The notes under the pieces are model-generated. The model ran no database searches. It worked only from the letters and a program-made list of their open reading frames with translations, and was not told where the DNA came from. A stretch of DNA of 16,347 nt from Spirochaetaceae bacterium (GTDB lineage: Bacteria > Spirochaetota > Spirochaetia > SZUA-6 > Fen-1364): the NCBI GenBank assembly GCA_003141795.1, contig PLNO01000189.1:344-16690 (forward strand), given 5' to 3'. A program made the position numbers and the translations under genes. Of this stretch, positions 1 through 5,966 are shown piece by piece; positions within the stretch are counted from its first letter, which is position 1; every line of letters begins with the position of its first letter.

Positions 1-150
1 CAACGGTTGGGACTGGTCATTTTGTCGGGGACTGTGCATGCCTGAGGCGAGAGTTTTCAGGAGAGCCGGACGCGGGAAATCCGCATCTCCGGTTCGACGA
101 GGGGAGAGTGAGGCGCAGCCCTTTGGCTGTCACTCACTCTCCTACTCTAC
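1..150 (+). mobile_element. 3' end of a group II intron (left part outside window)
   Basis: The first 150 bases end with the two hallmark RNA domains of a bacterial group II self-splicing retroelement: domain V at 63-95 and domain VI at about 101-150. The intron ends in CTAC at 147-150, matching the usual 3' boundary ending in AY. The 3' flank therefore begins at 151. Bases 1-62 would be domain IV or the tail of the intron-encoded reverse transcriptase. One frame gives a short open tail that stops at 43-45, but it is too short to identify. The intron points right, towards the 3' end of fba, so the two are convergent. Whether the element is full length or still carries a reverse transcriptase cannot be seen here. 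Confidence 0.85.
63..150 (+). ncRNA. Group II intron catalytic domain V and branch-point domain VI
   Basis: Domain V: the arm at 63-70 (GAGCCGGA) pairs with 88-95 (TCTCCGGTTC ends at 95), including the usual G-U pair. The catalytic triad AGC lies at 64-66. A two- and three-base internal bulge follows, then a GCGG/CCGC distal helix (72-75 with 81-84) closed by a GAAAT loop, one base longer than the common GNRA tetraloop. Domain VI: ten perfect pairs join 103-112 to 133-142. An apical hairpin CAGCC/GGCTG (116-120 with 125-129) caps it. The unpaired A144 stands six bases before the last intron base, the standard position of the lariat branch point. The AGC triad argues against class IIC, where CGC is usual. 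Confidence 0.85.
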
Positions 151-201
151 CGGCTCGGATTGGAGTTGCGACCGTGAGGGGGCGATTGTTTTGCGCTCAA
201 T

Positions 202-1236
202 CTAAACGGTGACTGCTTCCTTCTTGTACAGCGCGGCCATCTCTTCCATCGGAATCGGCGCGTAGTCCTTGGCGTGTCCGGCCTGGCCGAACTGCGTCAT
301 GCGCAGAGCTACCACCTTCTTCATCGCCTCGCGCGCCGGCTTCATGTAGCCGCGCAGATCGAACTCTTCCGGCTTCTCCGCGAACACCTTGCGGATCGCG
401 CCCGTCATCGCCAGACGGTTGTCGGTATCCACGTTGATCTTGCGCACGCCGTTCTTGATGCCGAGCTGGATCTCTTCCACCGGCACGCCCCAGGTCTCCT
501 TGAGCTTGCCGCCGTACTTGTTGATCATGTCGACGTATTCCTTGACCACCGACGAGGCGCCGTGCAGCACGATGGGGAAGCCCGGGATCCTGCGTTCCAC
601 TTCCTCGAGGATGTCGAAGCGCAGCGTGGGCATGGGGTCGCCCGGCTTGATCTTGAACTTATACGCACCGTGCGAGGTACCGATCGAGATGGCGAGGCTG
701 TCGACGCCTGTCTTCTTGACGAAGTCCTCCACGTCGTTCGGATTCGTGTAGTGCGACGCCTCCGACTTCACCTCGTCCTCGATGCCGGCAAGAACGCCCA
801 GCTCCCCTTCCACCGTCACGTCGTGCTTGTGCGCGTACTCCACGACCTTCTTGGTGAGGGCCACGTTCTCGTCATAGGGGTGGCTCGAGCCGTCGATCAT
901 CACCGAGGAGAATCCGCTCTCGATGCAGGAGACGCACAGCTCGTAGGTGTCGCCATGGTCCAGATGGAGAGCGACGGGAACAGGCACCCCCGAGGCTTTG
1001 ATGATCTCCATCGCCCCCTGCGCCATGTACTGGAGCAGGATCTGGTTCGCGTATTTGCGCGCGCCCTTGGAGACCTGGACGATGACCGGGGAGCGGCTGT
1101 TGATGCAGCCCTGGATGATGGCCTGAAGCTGCTCCATGTTGTTGAAGTTGTACGCCGGGATGGCATACTTTCCCGCCATGGCCTTCTTGAACATGTCTTT
1201 CGTGTTCGAGAGGCCGAGCTGTTTATAGCTGACCAT
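202..1236 (-). CDS. fba: Class II fructose-bisphosphate aldolase
   Basis: A 344-residue zinc-dependent aldolase of glycolysis and gluconeogenesis. It interconverts fructose 1,6-bisphosphate with dihydroxyacetone phosphate and glyceraldehyde 3-phosphate in the cytoplasm. The family signature HLDHG (91-95) supplies the catalytic Asp93 and a zinc-ligand His94. Further candidate metal or substrate positions are VEGELG (142-147), TSHGAYK (187-193, His189), LHGASS (224-229, His225) and the phosphate-binding NVDTDNR (268-274). The start at 1236 is set by an AGAAGGAG ribosome site just upstream; the open frame extends 67 codons further with no family resemblance. The gene has its own promoter at 1265-1293 and is divergent from the Bmp-like lipoprotein gene. 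No terminator is evident between its stop and the intron. Confidence 0.97.
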   Translation of the reverse strand: MVSYKQLGLSNTKDMFKKAMAGKYAIPAYNFNNMEQLQAIIQGCINSRSPVIVQVSKGARKYANQILLQYMAQGAMEIIKASGVPVPVALHLDHGDTYELCVSCIESGFSSVMIDGSSHPYDENVALTKKVVEYAHKHDVTVEGELGVLAGIEDEVKSEASHYTNPNDVEDFVKKTGVDSLAISIGTSHGAYKFKIKPGDPMPTLRFDILEEVERRIPGFPIVLHGASSVVKEYVDMINKYGGKLKETWGVPVEEIQLGIKNGVRKINVDTDNRLAMTGAIRKVFAEKPEEFDLRGYMKPAREAMKKVVALRMTQFGQAGHAKDYAPIPMEEMAALYKKEAVTV

Positions 1237-1258
1237 GATTTTCTCCTTCTGGAAGCTC

Positions 1259-1288
1259 TGGACTAATATCCTTTGAAGGACGTACACT
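1259..1288 (+). promoter_or_regulatory. Possible weak promoter for the lipoprotein-lipA pair
   Basis: On the + strand TGGACT (1259-1264) and TACACT (1283-1288) each match four of six sigma-70 positions with an 18-base spacer. They overlap the fba promoter on the opposite strand, so the two directions could compete. The match is weak, and the only support is that a + strand promoter is expected in this 82-base divergent gap. Confidence 0.25.
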
Positions 1289-1293
1289 GTCAA
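1265..1293 (-). promoter_or_regulatory. Sigma-70 promoter of fba
   Basis: Read on the - strand, a perfect TTGACA (1293-1288) is followed after 17 bases by GATATT (1270-1265, four of six consensus positions). Transcription would start near 1258, leaving a leader of about 20 bases that holds the AGAAGGAG ribosome site. A shifted -10 choice, TATTAG, would need a 19-base spacer. Confidence 0.6.
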
Positions 1294-1318
1294 GGGCTCG
1301 AGGTCCCGGATCGTTCCC

Positions 1319-2248
1319 GTGAAGAAGCTTTTCCTCCCTGTGCTCACCGTCGCGTTGATTCTGTCGTTGTCCGGATGCTGGAGCGGACGGGCACTTCTCG
1401 TTTTCGAGCGCCCGTACTGGGACGGGATCGACGGCAATCTGCGGCTCCGGGCGTCGCTCGTCGTTCACGCCTTGGGCAGGGGATACCTTCCGCGATTGAG
1501 TCTCGTGGAGGCACCGGCGGAGCCCGTCGCACGTCTTGTCACGGAGCTGAGCAGGCATCGATATGCGACAGCCGTCGTGGGGCCGCTCCTCGCCGAGGAG
1601 TGGCAGAGCTTCACGCCGAAGTTCCCCCGGACGAGGTTCCTCCTCGTCGACGGAGAGATCCCCGAGACGGACCAGCCCCCGAACGTGATTCTTCTCGGAT
1701 TCGACAGGGGCGTCGCGTTCCGCGCGGCGGGATTCGCCGCGGGGCATGCGGTGCAGGAGAAGTTCGGCGGTGCGCAGATGGGAACCCTTGGCCCACACAT
1801 AGGCGTGCTCGTCGCCTCGATGAGCGATCTCTCCGCCTCTGAAACCGATGCATTCAGCGCAGGAGTGGCTGAGGCGTTGGACGGAGCGTTGCCGGTCCTG
1901 ACGCGCATGCCCGCATCAGTCGACCGTGCCGCCGCCGTGAACACGGTGAAGAAGATGAGCCGGGACGGCGCGGATATCATCCTCCTCGGCATGGGGAGCC
2001 TGAACCCGTGGTGTCTGGAAGCGTTGAAGGACGTCGGAGGGGCGGCAGTGGTCGCAGACTGGGCCTCGTCCGGCGCGTTTCCCCATCAGGTCTTCCTTTC
2101 AGTGGAGGAGGACGTCGTCAGCGGAATCGACCGCGGGCTTGCCGCCTTGATGCGCGGGGCTCGGAGCGTCAACGGCCCGGTGAGGATCGTGACGGGGCTC
2201 GCCCGTGCGGTCCCCGCCGCGGCCCGGGCGCGAGTGGAGGGCAGATGA
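1319..2248 (+). CDS. Bmp/PnrA-like periplasmic binding lipoprotein
   Basis: 309 residues. The N-terminus has two lysines, a hydrophobic stretch and the lipobox LSGC, so Cys20 is the likely lipidation site and the protein is anchored on the periplasmic face of a membrane. The rest alternates strands and helices like a type 1 periplasmic binding protein of the basic membrane protein (Bmp/PnrA) family, which in spirochaetes includes purine-nucleoside-binding lipoproteins. Supporting stretches are the early AVVGPLLAEEW (about residues 82-92), GFDRGVAFRAAGFAAGHAV in the middle and DGADIILLGMGS later. The GTG start is chosen because it directly precedes the signal peptide; its ribosome site is poor. 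No permease or ATPase gene adjoins it, and it overlaps lipA by four bases. Family assignment is moderate; the ligand is unknown. Confidence 0.65.
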   Translation: MKKLFLPVLTVALILSLSGCWSGRALLVFERPYWDGIDGNLRLRASLVVHALGRGYLPRLSLVEAPAEPVARLVTELSRHRYATAVVGPLLAEEWQSFTPKFPRTRFLLVDGEIPETDQPPNVILLGFDRGVAFRAAGFAAGHAVQEKFGGAQMGTLGPHIGVLVASMSDLSASETDAFSAGVAEALDGALPVLTRMPASVDRAAAVNTVKKMSRDGADIILLGMGSLNPWCLEALKDVGGAAVVADWASSGAFPHQVFLSVEEDVVSGIDRGLAALMRGARSVNGPVRIVTGLARAVPAAARARVEGR

Positions 2249-3192
2249 ACGGGAATGACAGACGGCCGGAGTGGTTGCGCAAGGAAACCGCCTTGAGCCC
2301 GTCCGTCGTGAGGAGCAGGGCGCGGATCGCAGGAATGGGGCTGCATACGGTCTGCGAATCGGCGCGTTGTCCGAACATGTCGGAATGCTTCAAGTCGGGG
2401 AATGCGACATTTCTCGTCATGGGCGATCATTGCACGCGCAATTGCGCCTTCTGCGCCGTTGGCCACGGATCCCCCCTGCCGCTCGATCCGGCCGAAGGGG
2501 AGAAGATCGCTCGCCACATGCTCGAGGCGGGCATACGGTACGCGGTGATCACGTCGGTCACGCGCGATGATCTCCCCGACGGCGGCGCCGCGCACTTCTC
2601 CCGGGTCGTTCATGACATCCGCGGAGCGCTCCCCGAGGTCGGCCTCGAGCTGCTCGTTCCCGATTTCCAGGGTCGTGAGGAATCGATCGAAGAGATCTGC
2701 TCACTTCCCATCGAGGTATTTGCGCATAACCTGGAGACCCCTGCGCCGCATTACCACCGTGTCCGTCGCGGCGCCGACTACGACAGGTCATTGCAGGTGC
2801 TGCGCTCTGCCGCGGAGCTCGCGCGCAAGCGGAAGTCCACGGGGATCCGAGTACAGATCAAAACGGGCATCATGGTGGGGCTCGGGGAAACCGACGATGA
2901 GTGCGCCCGCCTGTTCGATGATTGCACCGAGGCGGGAGTGGACATCCTCACCATCGGGCAGTACCTTCGGCCTTCATGGGCGAATCTTCCCGTCGCGCGC
3001 TACCTCACGCCGGAGGATTTCGAACTGCTTGCAGGAACGGCGCGACGCCGCGGCATACGGACGGTTCAGGCCGGTCCGTACGTTCGAAGCTCGTATCTTG
3101 CGGAGGCGGTGGCGCGGAAGTCTGTTTCGGAAAAAGATTTGACAAGGGGTACCCCTGGAAATATAATTTCCAGTGATTCGGACACCGAGTGA
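2245..3192 (+). CDS. lipA: Lipoyl synthase (radical SAM)
   Basis: 315 residues. LipA inserts two sulfur atoms into an octanoyl group already attached to carrier proteins of the 2-oxoacid dehydrogenase and glycine cleavage complexes. Both clusters' ligands are visible: Cys37, Cys42 and Cys48 (CESARCPNMSEC) for the auxiliary sulfur-donor cluster, and Cys63, Cys67 and Cys70 (CTRNCAFC) for the radical-SAM cluster. The C-terminal RSSY motif (281-284), whose serine ligates the auxiliary cluster, is present. The ATG start overlaps the TGA of the lipoprotein gene as ATGA and has a GGAGGG ribosome site; an open frame from 2008 lacks family resemblance upstream of it. No octanoyltransferase or lipoate ligase gene lies in the window. 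The last 17 or so residues lie beyond the conserved region and are encoded by DNA that also forms the flaA promoter. Confidence 0.96.
   Translation: MNGNDRRPEWLRKETALSPSVVRSRARIAGMGLHTVCESARCPNMSECFKSGNATFLVMGDHCTRNCAFCAVGHGSPLPLDPAEGEKIARHMLEAGIRYAVITSVTRDDLPDGGAAHFSRVVHDIRGALPEVGLELLVPDFQGREESIEEICSLPIEVFAHNLETPAPHYHRVRRGADYDRSLQVLRSAAELARKRKSTGIRVQIKTGIMVGLGETDDECARLFDDCTEAGVDILTIGQYLRPSWANLPVARYLTPEDFELLAGTARRRGIRTVQAGPYVRSSYLAEAVARKSVSEKDLTRGTPGNIISSDSDTE
3139..3167 (+). promoter_or_regulatory. Perfect-consensus sigma-70 promoter for the flaA pair
   Basis: TTGACA at 3139-3144 and TATAAT at 3162-3167 match all twelve consensus bases with the ideal 17-base spacer (3145-3161). Both lie inside the 3' end of lipA. 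Transcription would begin near 3174 and give a leader of about 46 bases before the flaA start at 3221. This suggests that flaA is transcribed independently of lipA and potentially very strongly, which fits an abundant structural protein. Confidence 0.85.
3145..3173. promoter_or_regulatory. Two dyads overlaying the flaA promoter (candidate operators)
   Basis: AGGGGTACCCCT (3145-3156) is a perfect 12-base palindrome filling most of the promoter spacer. CTGGAAAT (3155-3162) and ATTTCCAG (3166-3173) form a perfect 8-base inverted repeat around three central bases, straddling the -10 box and the probable start site. They overlap by two bases. Symmetric sites in these positions are typical of repressor operators. 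No cognate regulator is encoded nearby, so this is inference from position and symmetry. Confidence 0.5.
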
Positions 3193-3220
3193 TTTTCGTA
3201 TGGAGCAGAAGGAGACGGGC

Positions 3221-3961
3221 ATGACGCCAGGATTGAGAGCGTTCCTCGGCACGGTGCTTGTAATGACGCTTTTTCTCGCCGCAGGACTTGTCTTCGCGGA
3301 CGAGAACACGCAGACCATAGCGTCAAGGGGCATCGCGACGTTCGATGACCCTGCAACGAACGGGAACTGGATCGTACAGGGGAGCAAGTACGCGACGAAA
3401 GGGTTCCCGCAGATGGAGCTCGTGCGCTCGTGGCCCGAGGCGCTGTACGGAAAGAACAGGGATAACAAGGCGCTTTTCGCCATGGGCGTCCATGGGGAGT
3501 TCGACCGCAAATCCTACAATTACATCGAGATGATCCCCGCCAAGAAGGATTCATCCGGCAAGCTGATGCCCGCTTCTCTGCCGATCCCCGGCCGGGCACA
3601 GAGCCTGGACCTGTGGGTGTGGGGCGCCAACTACAACTACTGGCTGGACGTCTACATCCGGGACTACCAGGGCATCGACCATGTGCTGCACATGGGCTCC
3701 CTGATGTTCACAGGCTGGAGGAACCTCTCGGCAGGCATCTCCACCGCAATCCCCCAGGCGCGCAAGTATATCCCGCGCTACGCGGGGCTGGAGCTCACGA
3801 AAATCGTGCTGTGGACGGCGCCTGATGAGAAGGTGGACGACTTCTACTTCTTCATCGACGAGATCAGCGTCCTGACCGATCTGTTTGAAACGAGGTTCGA
3901 CGGCGAGGATCTCGCCGATCCTGACACCTTGAACAGCATCTGGCAGCAGGGAACGAAATAG
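3221..3961 (+). CDS. flaA: Flagellar filament outer layer (sheath) protein, FlaA family
   Basis: 246 residues. FlaA proteins form the sheath around the FlaB core of spirochaete periplasmic flagella and affect filament stiffness and helicity. A signal peptide is clear: Arg6, then a hydrophobic stretch ending VFA, with cleavage expected after Ala26 (VFA-DE). The core motif SLDLWVWGANYNYWLDV (128-144), followed by RDYQG and GSLMFTGWRNLS (159-170), matches the same region of the downstream paralogue. FYFFIDEISVLTDLF (208-222) is the family's C-terminal block. The start at 3221 follows AGAAGGAG with a six-base gap; earlier in-frame ATGs at 3173 and 3200 lack ribosome sites and the first overlaps lipA. 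It has its own promoter and is 11 bases from the second flaA. Numbering as flaA1 or flaA2 cannot be settled here. Confidence 0.9.
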   Translation: MTPGLRAFLGTVLVMTLFLAAGLVFADENTQTIASRGIATFDDPATNGNWIVQGSKYATKGFPQMELVRSWPEALYGKNRDNKALFAMGVHGEFDRKSYNYIEMIPAKKDSSGKLMPASLPIPGRAQSLDLWVWGANYNYWLDVYIRDYQGIDHVLHMGSLMFTGWRNLSAGISTAIPQARKYIPRYAGLELTKIVLWTAPDEKVDDFYFFIDEISVLTDLFETRFDGEDLADPDTLNSIWQQGTK

Positions 3962-3972
3962 GAGACGCGGAC

Positions 3973-4683
3973 ATGAAGACACGACTGACGATCACCCTGC
4001 TCGCCCTCGCCCTGTGCGCACCTGCGTTCGCGCAGAACGTCGTGGCGGGAGAGCCCACCCCGTCGGAAATCGGCAAGGACCAGGCGCAGCAGCTCCTGAA
4101 GGAAGTTTCGATAGAGAAGTTCGAGGACGCCGCGTACTGGTACGGCTCGATGCCTCTCGATATGGGAGTCGCGACCGTCAAGAGGCTCTCAGGCTCCCCT
4201 GCCGCAAAGCAGCCCATTGCGGATGAAACGGCGCTGGGAATCAAAGAGGACGACAAGTACGTCCTGGGAACGAAGGTGAGCTTCTTCCGCCGAGGCGCCT
4301 CCTATTTCTCCGTGCACCCGATGAACCCCATACAGGTGGAAGGGATCGTGAAGACCCTGTCGATCTGGGTGGCCGGGCGCAATTACAATCACACGCTGAA
4401 GATCGAGTTCCAGGATTACCGAGGACAGGCGCAGAGCCTCACCGTCGGGACGCTGAACTTCATCGGGTGGAAGAAGATGACGGTCGCCATTCCGCCCAGC
4501 ATCCTGCAGACGGAATACCACTACTCGGCGCGCAGCGGCCTCAAGATCACGGGCCTGGAAATCGAATGCGACCCGATGGAAGCCTACGGGACGTACTACG
4601 TGTACTTCGACGACATGCGCGCGGTGACCGACCTGTTCGGGGAATCAAAGCGGGATTCGGACGACATGTCCGACGATTGGTGA
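3973..4683 (+). CDS. flaA: Second FlaA-family flagellar sheath protein
   Basis: 236 residues, secreted: MKTR, a hydrophobic stretch and APAFA, with cleavage likely after Ala20. It is a diverged paralogue of the preceding gene. TLSIWVAGRNYNHTLKI (128-144), FQDYRG (146-151) and GTLNFIGWKKMTVAI (159-173) align with the first protein's core at nearly identical positions, and both carry the YFDDMRAVTDLF-type block near the end (here 211-222). The tail is acidic and rich in Asp and Ser. An AGGAG ribosome site lies eight bases before the ATG. It is co-transcribed with the first flaA and followed at once by a terminator. The two are expected to form or modify the periplasmic flagellar sheath together; which one contacts the FlaB core is unknown. 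Confidence 0.87.
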   Translation: MKTRLTITLLALALCAPAFAQNVVAGEPTPSEIGKDQAQQLLKEVSIEKFEDAAYWYGSMPLDMGVATVKRLSGSPAAKQPIADETALGIKEDDKYVLGTKVSFFRRGASYFSVHPMNPIQVEGIVKTLSIWVAGRNYNHTLKIEFQDYRGQAQSLTVGTLNFIGWKKMTVAIPPSILQTEYHYSARSGLKITGLEIECDPMEAYGTYYVYFDDMRAVTDLFGESKRDSDDMSDDW

Positions 4684-4704
4684 GAACCCTTCACACGACC
4701 ATCA

Positions 4705-4748
4705 GGCCCTTGCGGTCGGCGTGCGCCGGCTGCAAGGGCTTTTCTTTC
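4705..4748 (+). terminator. Rho-independent terminator after the flaA pair
   Basis: GCCCTTGC (4706-4713) pairs perfectly with GCAAGGGC (4732-4739). An inner CGGC/GCCG helix (4717-4720 with 4725-4728) extends the stem. TTTTCTTT (4740-4747) follows directly. It closes the flaA unit and separates it from the unknown gene at 4775. Confidence 0.85.
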
Positions 4749-4774
4749 CATTGCTGGAATGGTAGACTTTTTTC

Positions 4775-5581
4775 ATGACTCCCGAAGAGGAGCTGAAGGG
4801 GCTCAACAAGCTCATACGTCAATACGAGACGGTGTACAGGACCACGTCCGATCCCGACCAGCGGGAACGGGCTGAGAAGCAGCTGAAAGACCTTCGTGGC
4901 TACAGGGAAAAGATCCTCGCCGTCAACGTGATCGACGGCAGGAAGCTGGAGGAAGCGCCACAGGTGGAGGACGACATGGCCTTCACTCCGCTTCTGAAGC
5001 AGCTCCGTTCCCAGAATGCACGGTTGCCGGGAGACCAGATGGTCATGCCTTTCGTCGCGGAGGAGGTGACCCCGAGCACCTCCCAGCAGGACATGTTCCA
5101 CCTCTCCCTTTACGTCGCGCATTTCGAAAGGGAGTTCCTCCCTTTCCTCACGGAGAAGAAGCTCAAGCTGGATTTCAAGTTCAGCATGGACCGTGACAGC
5201 TTCTACAACGGCTTCCAGGCCCTGCAGCGCAAGATCGCCGACTACCGTGAGGAAAACAGGCGGATCGCCCAGGGAATGGTGAGCAGGGACATGGAGCTGG
5301 AGACCCGCAAGAGGGCGCTCAAGCTGACGCGGCTCATCGCGGTGGAGGGCGCACGGTTCTTCCGGGCGGTGGAGCATTTCGGGGTCGAGCTCGCGGAGGA
5401 CGCCCAGGGCGACGCGGTGAAGTGCTTGAATTGCGATGACGAGATAGAGTTCGACACAATAGAGGGGAAGAGGCTTCTGGAGGGACAGACGGTGAGCCGC
5501 GCGCTGGAGACCCTTCGGGACTTCGCGGCCGAGGCTGTCGCCTACCTCAACATCCCCGAGATCGAGACCCAGGAGAACTAG
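4775..5581 (+). CDS. Conserved-looking hypothetical protein, helical, operon with bactofilin
   Basis: 268 residues, not recognised. There is no signal peptide or membrane segment, so it is probably cytoplasmic. It is strongly charged and mostly helical: a coiled-coil-like opening (2-50, many Glu, Lys, Arg and Gln), a middle section (about 106-200) with FEREFLPFLTEKKLKLDFKF and a long basic helix around 170-198, then a lone Cys-x2-Cys pair (217, 220) and a further helix ending in NIPEIETQEN. One base separates its stop from the bactofilin start, so the two are translationally linked. This suggests a partner or regulator of the bactofilin, which is inference only. There is no good ribosome site. 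A TAGACT box ends seven bases before the ATG, so the message may be leaderless. Confidence 0.75.
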   Translation: MTPEEELKGLNKLIRQYETVYRTTSDPDQRERAEKQLKDLRGYREKILAVNVIDGRKLEEAPQVEDDMAFTPLLKQLRSQNARLPGDQMVMPFVAEEVTPSTSQQDMFHLSLYVAHFEREFLPFLTEKKLKLDFKFSMDRDSFYNGFQALQRKIADYREENRRIAQGMVSRDMELETRKRALKLTRLIAVEGARFFRAVEHFGVELAEDAQGDAVKCLNCDDEIEFDTIEGKRLLEGQTVSRALETLRDFAAEAVAYLNIPEIETQEN

Positions 5582-5582
5582 C

Positions 5583-5963
5583 GTGCAGATAGACATGGAA
5601 GCAAACTCCACGATCGGCGAGGAATCGTTCTTCGAAGGCAGGTTCGCCATCCGCGGCAGCCTCCGCATCGACGGCAAGTTCGAAGGGCAGGCACTCCTCG
5701 TGGACCAGCTTCAGATCGGGCCAAAGGGCAGGGTCAAGACGAACATCACCGCAACGAGCGTCGTCGTGGAGGGGCTCATCGTCGGGAACATCACCGCCTC
5801 CCGCAGGATCCTCCTCCTTTCCACCGCGCGCGTCCTGGGGGAGATCAAGACGCCCGAGCTCATCATCCAGGACGGGGTGGTCCTCGAAGGGCGCTGTACG
5901 ATCAGCCACATGCAGATCGAGAACACGCCGGAGTACATCCAGGCGTTGTACAACCGGAAATAG
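5583..5963 (+). CDS. Bactofilin (polymer-forming cytoskeletal protein)
   Basis: 126 residues, the usual size of a single-domain bactofilin. The repeating pattern of small and hydrophobic residues gives the right-handed beta-helix: IRGSLRIDGKFEG, LQIGPKGRVKTNI, VVVEGLIVGNI, ILLLSTARVLGEI and IIQDGVVLEGRC are successive rungs. Such proteins form non-polar filaments without nucleotides, often near the membrane, and in several bacteria (including the spirochaete Leptospira) influence cell shape. The GTG start has AGGAG seven bases upstream; the in-frame ATG at 5595 is too far from it. It is the middle gene of a three-gene operon, one base after the unknown gene and three bases before the histidine kinase. 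It fits a role in helical shape or envelope organisation. Confidence 0.9.
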   Translation: MQIDMEANSTIGEESFFEGRFAIRGSLRIDGKFEGQALLVDQLQIGPKGRVKTNITATSVVVEGLIVGNITASRRILLLSTARVLGEIKTPELIIQDGVVLEGRCTISHMQIENTPEYIQALYNRK

Positions 5964-5966
5964 GGG

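Noticed and set aside
151..201. A terminator for fba between its stop and the intron
   Set aside because: Only a five-pair GATTG/CAATC stem with no T run is present.
274..1266. A 330-codon + strand frame opposite fba
   Set aside because: It mirrors the fba coding strand and is rich in His, Leu and Arg, with no known domain; fba itself is unambiguous.
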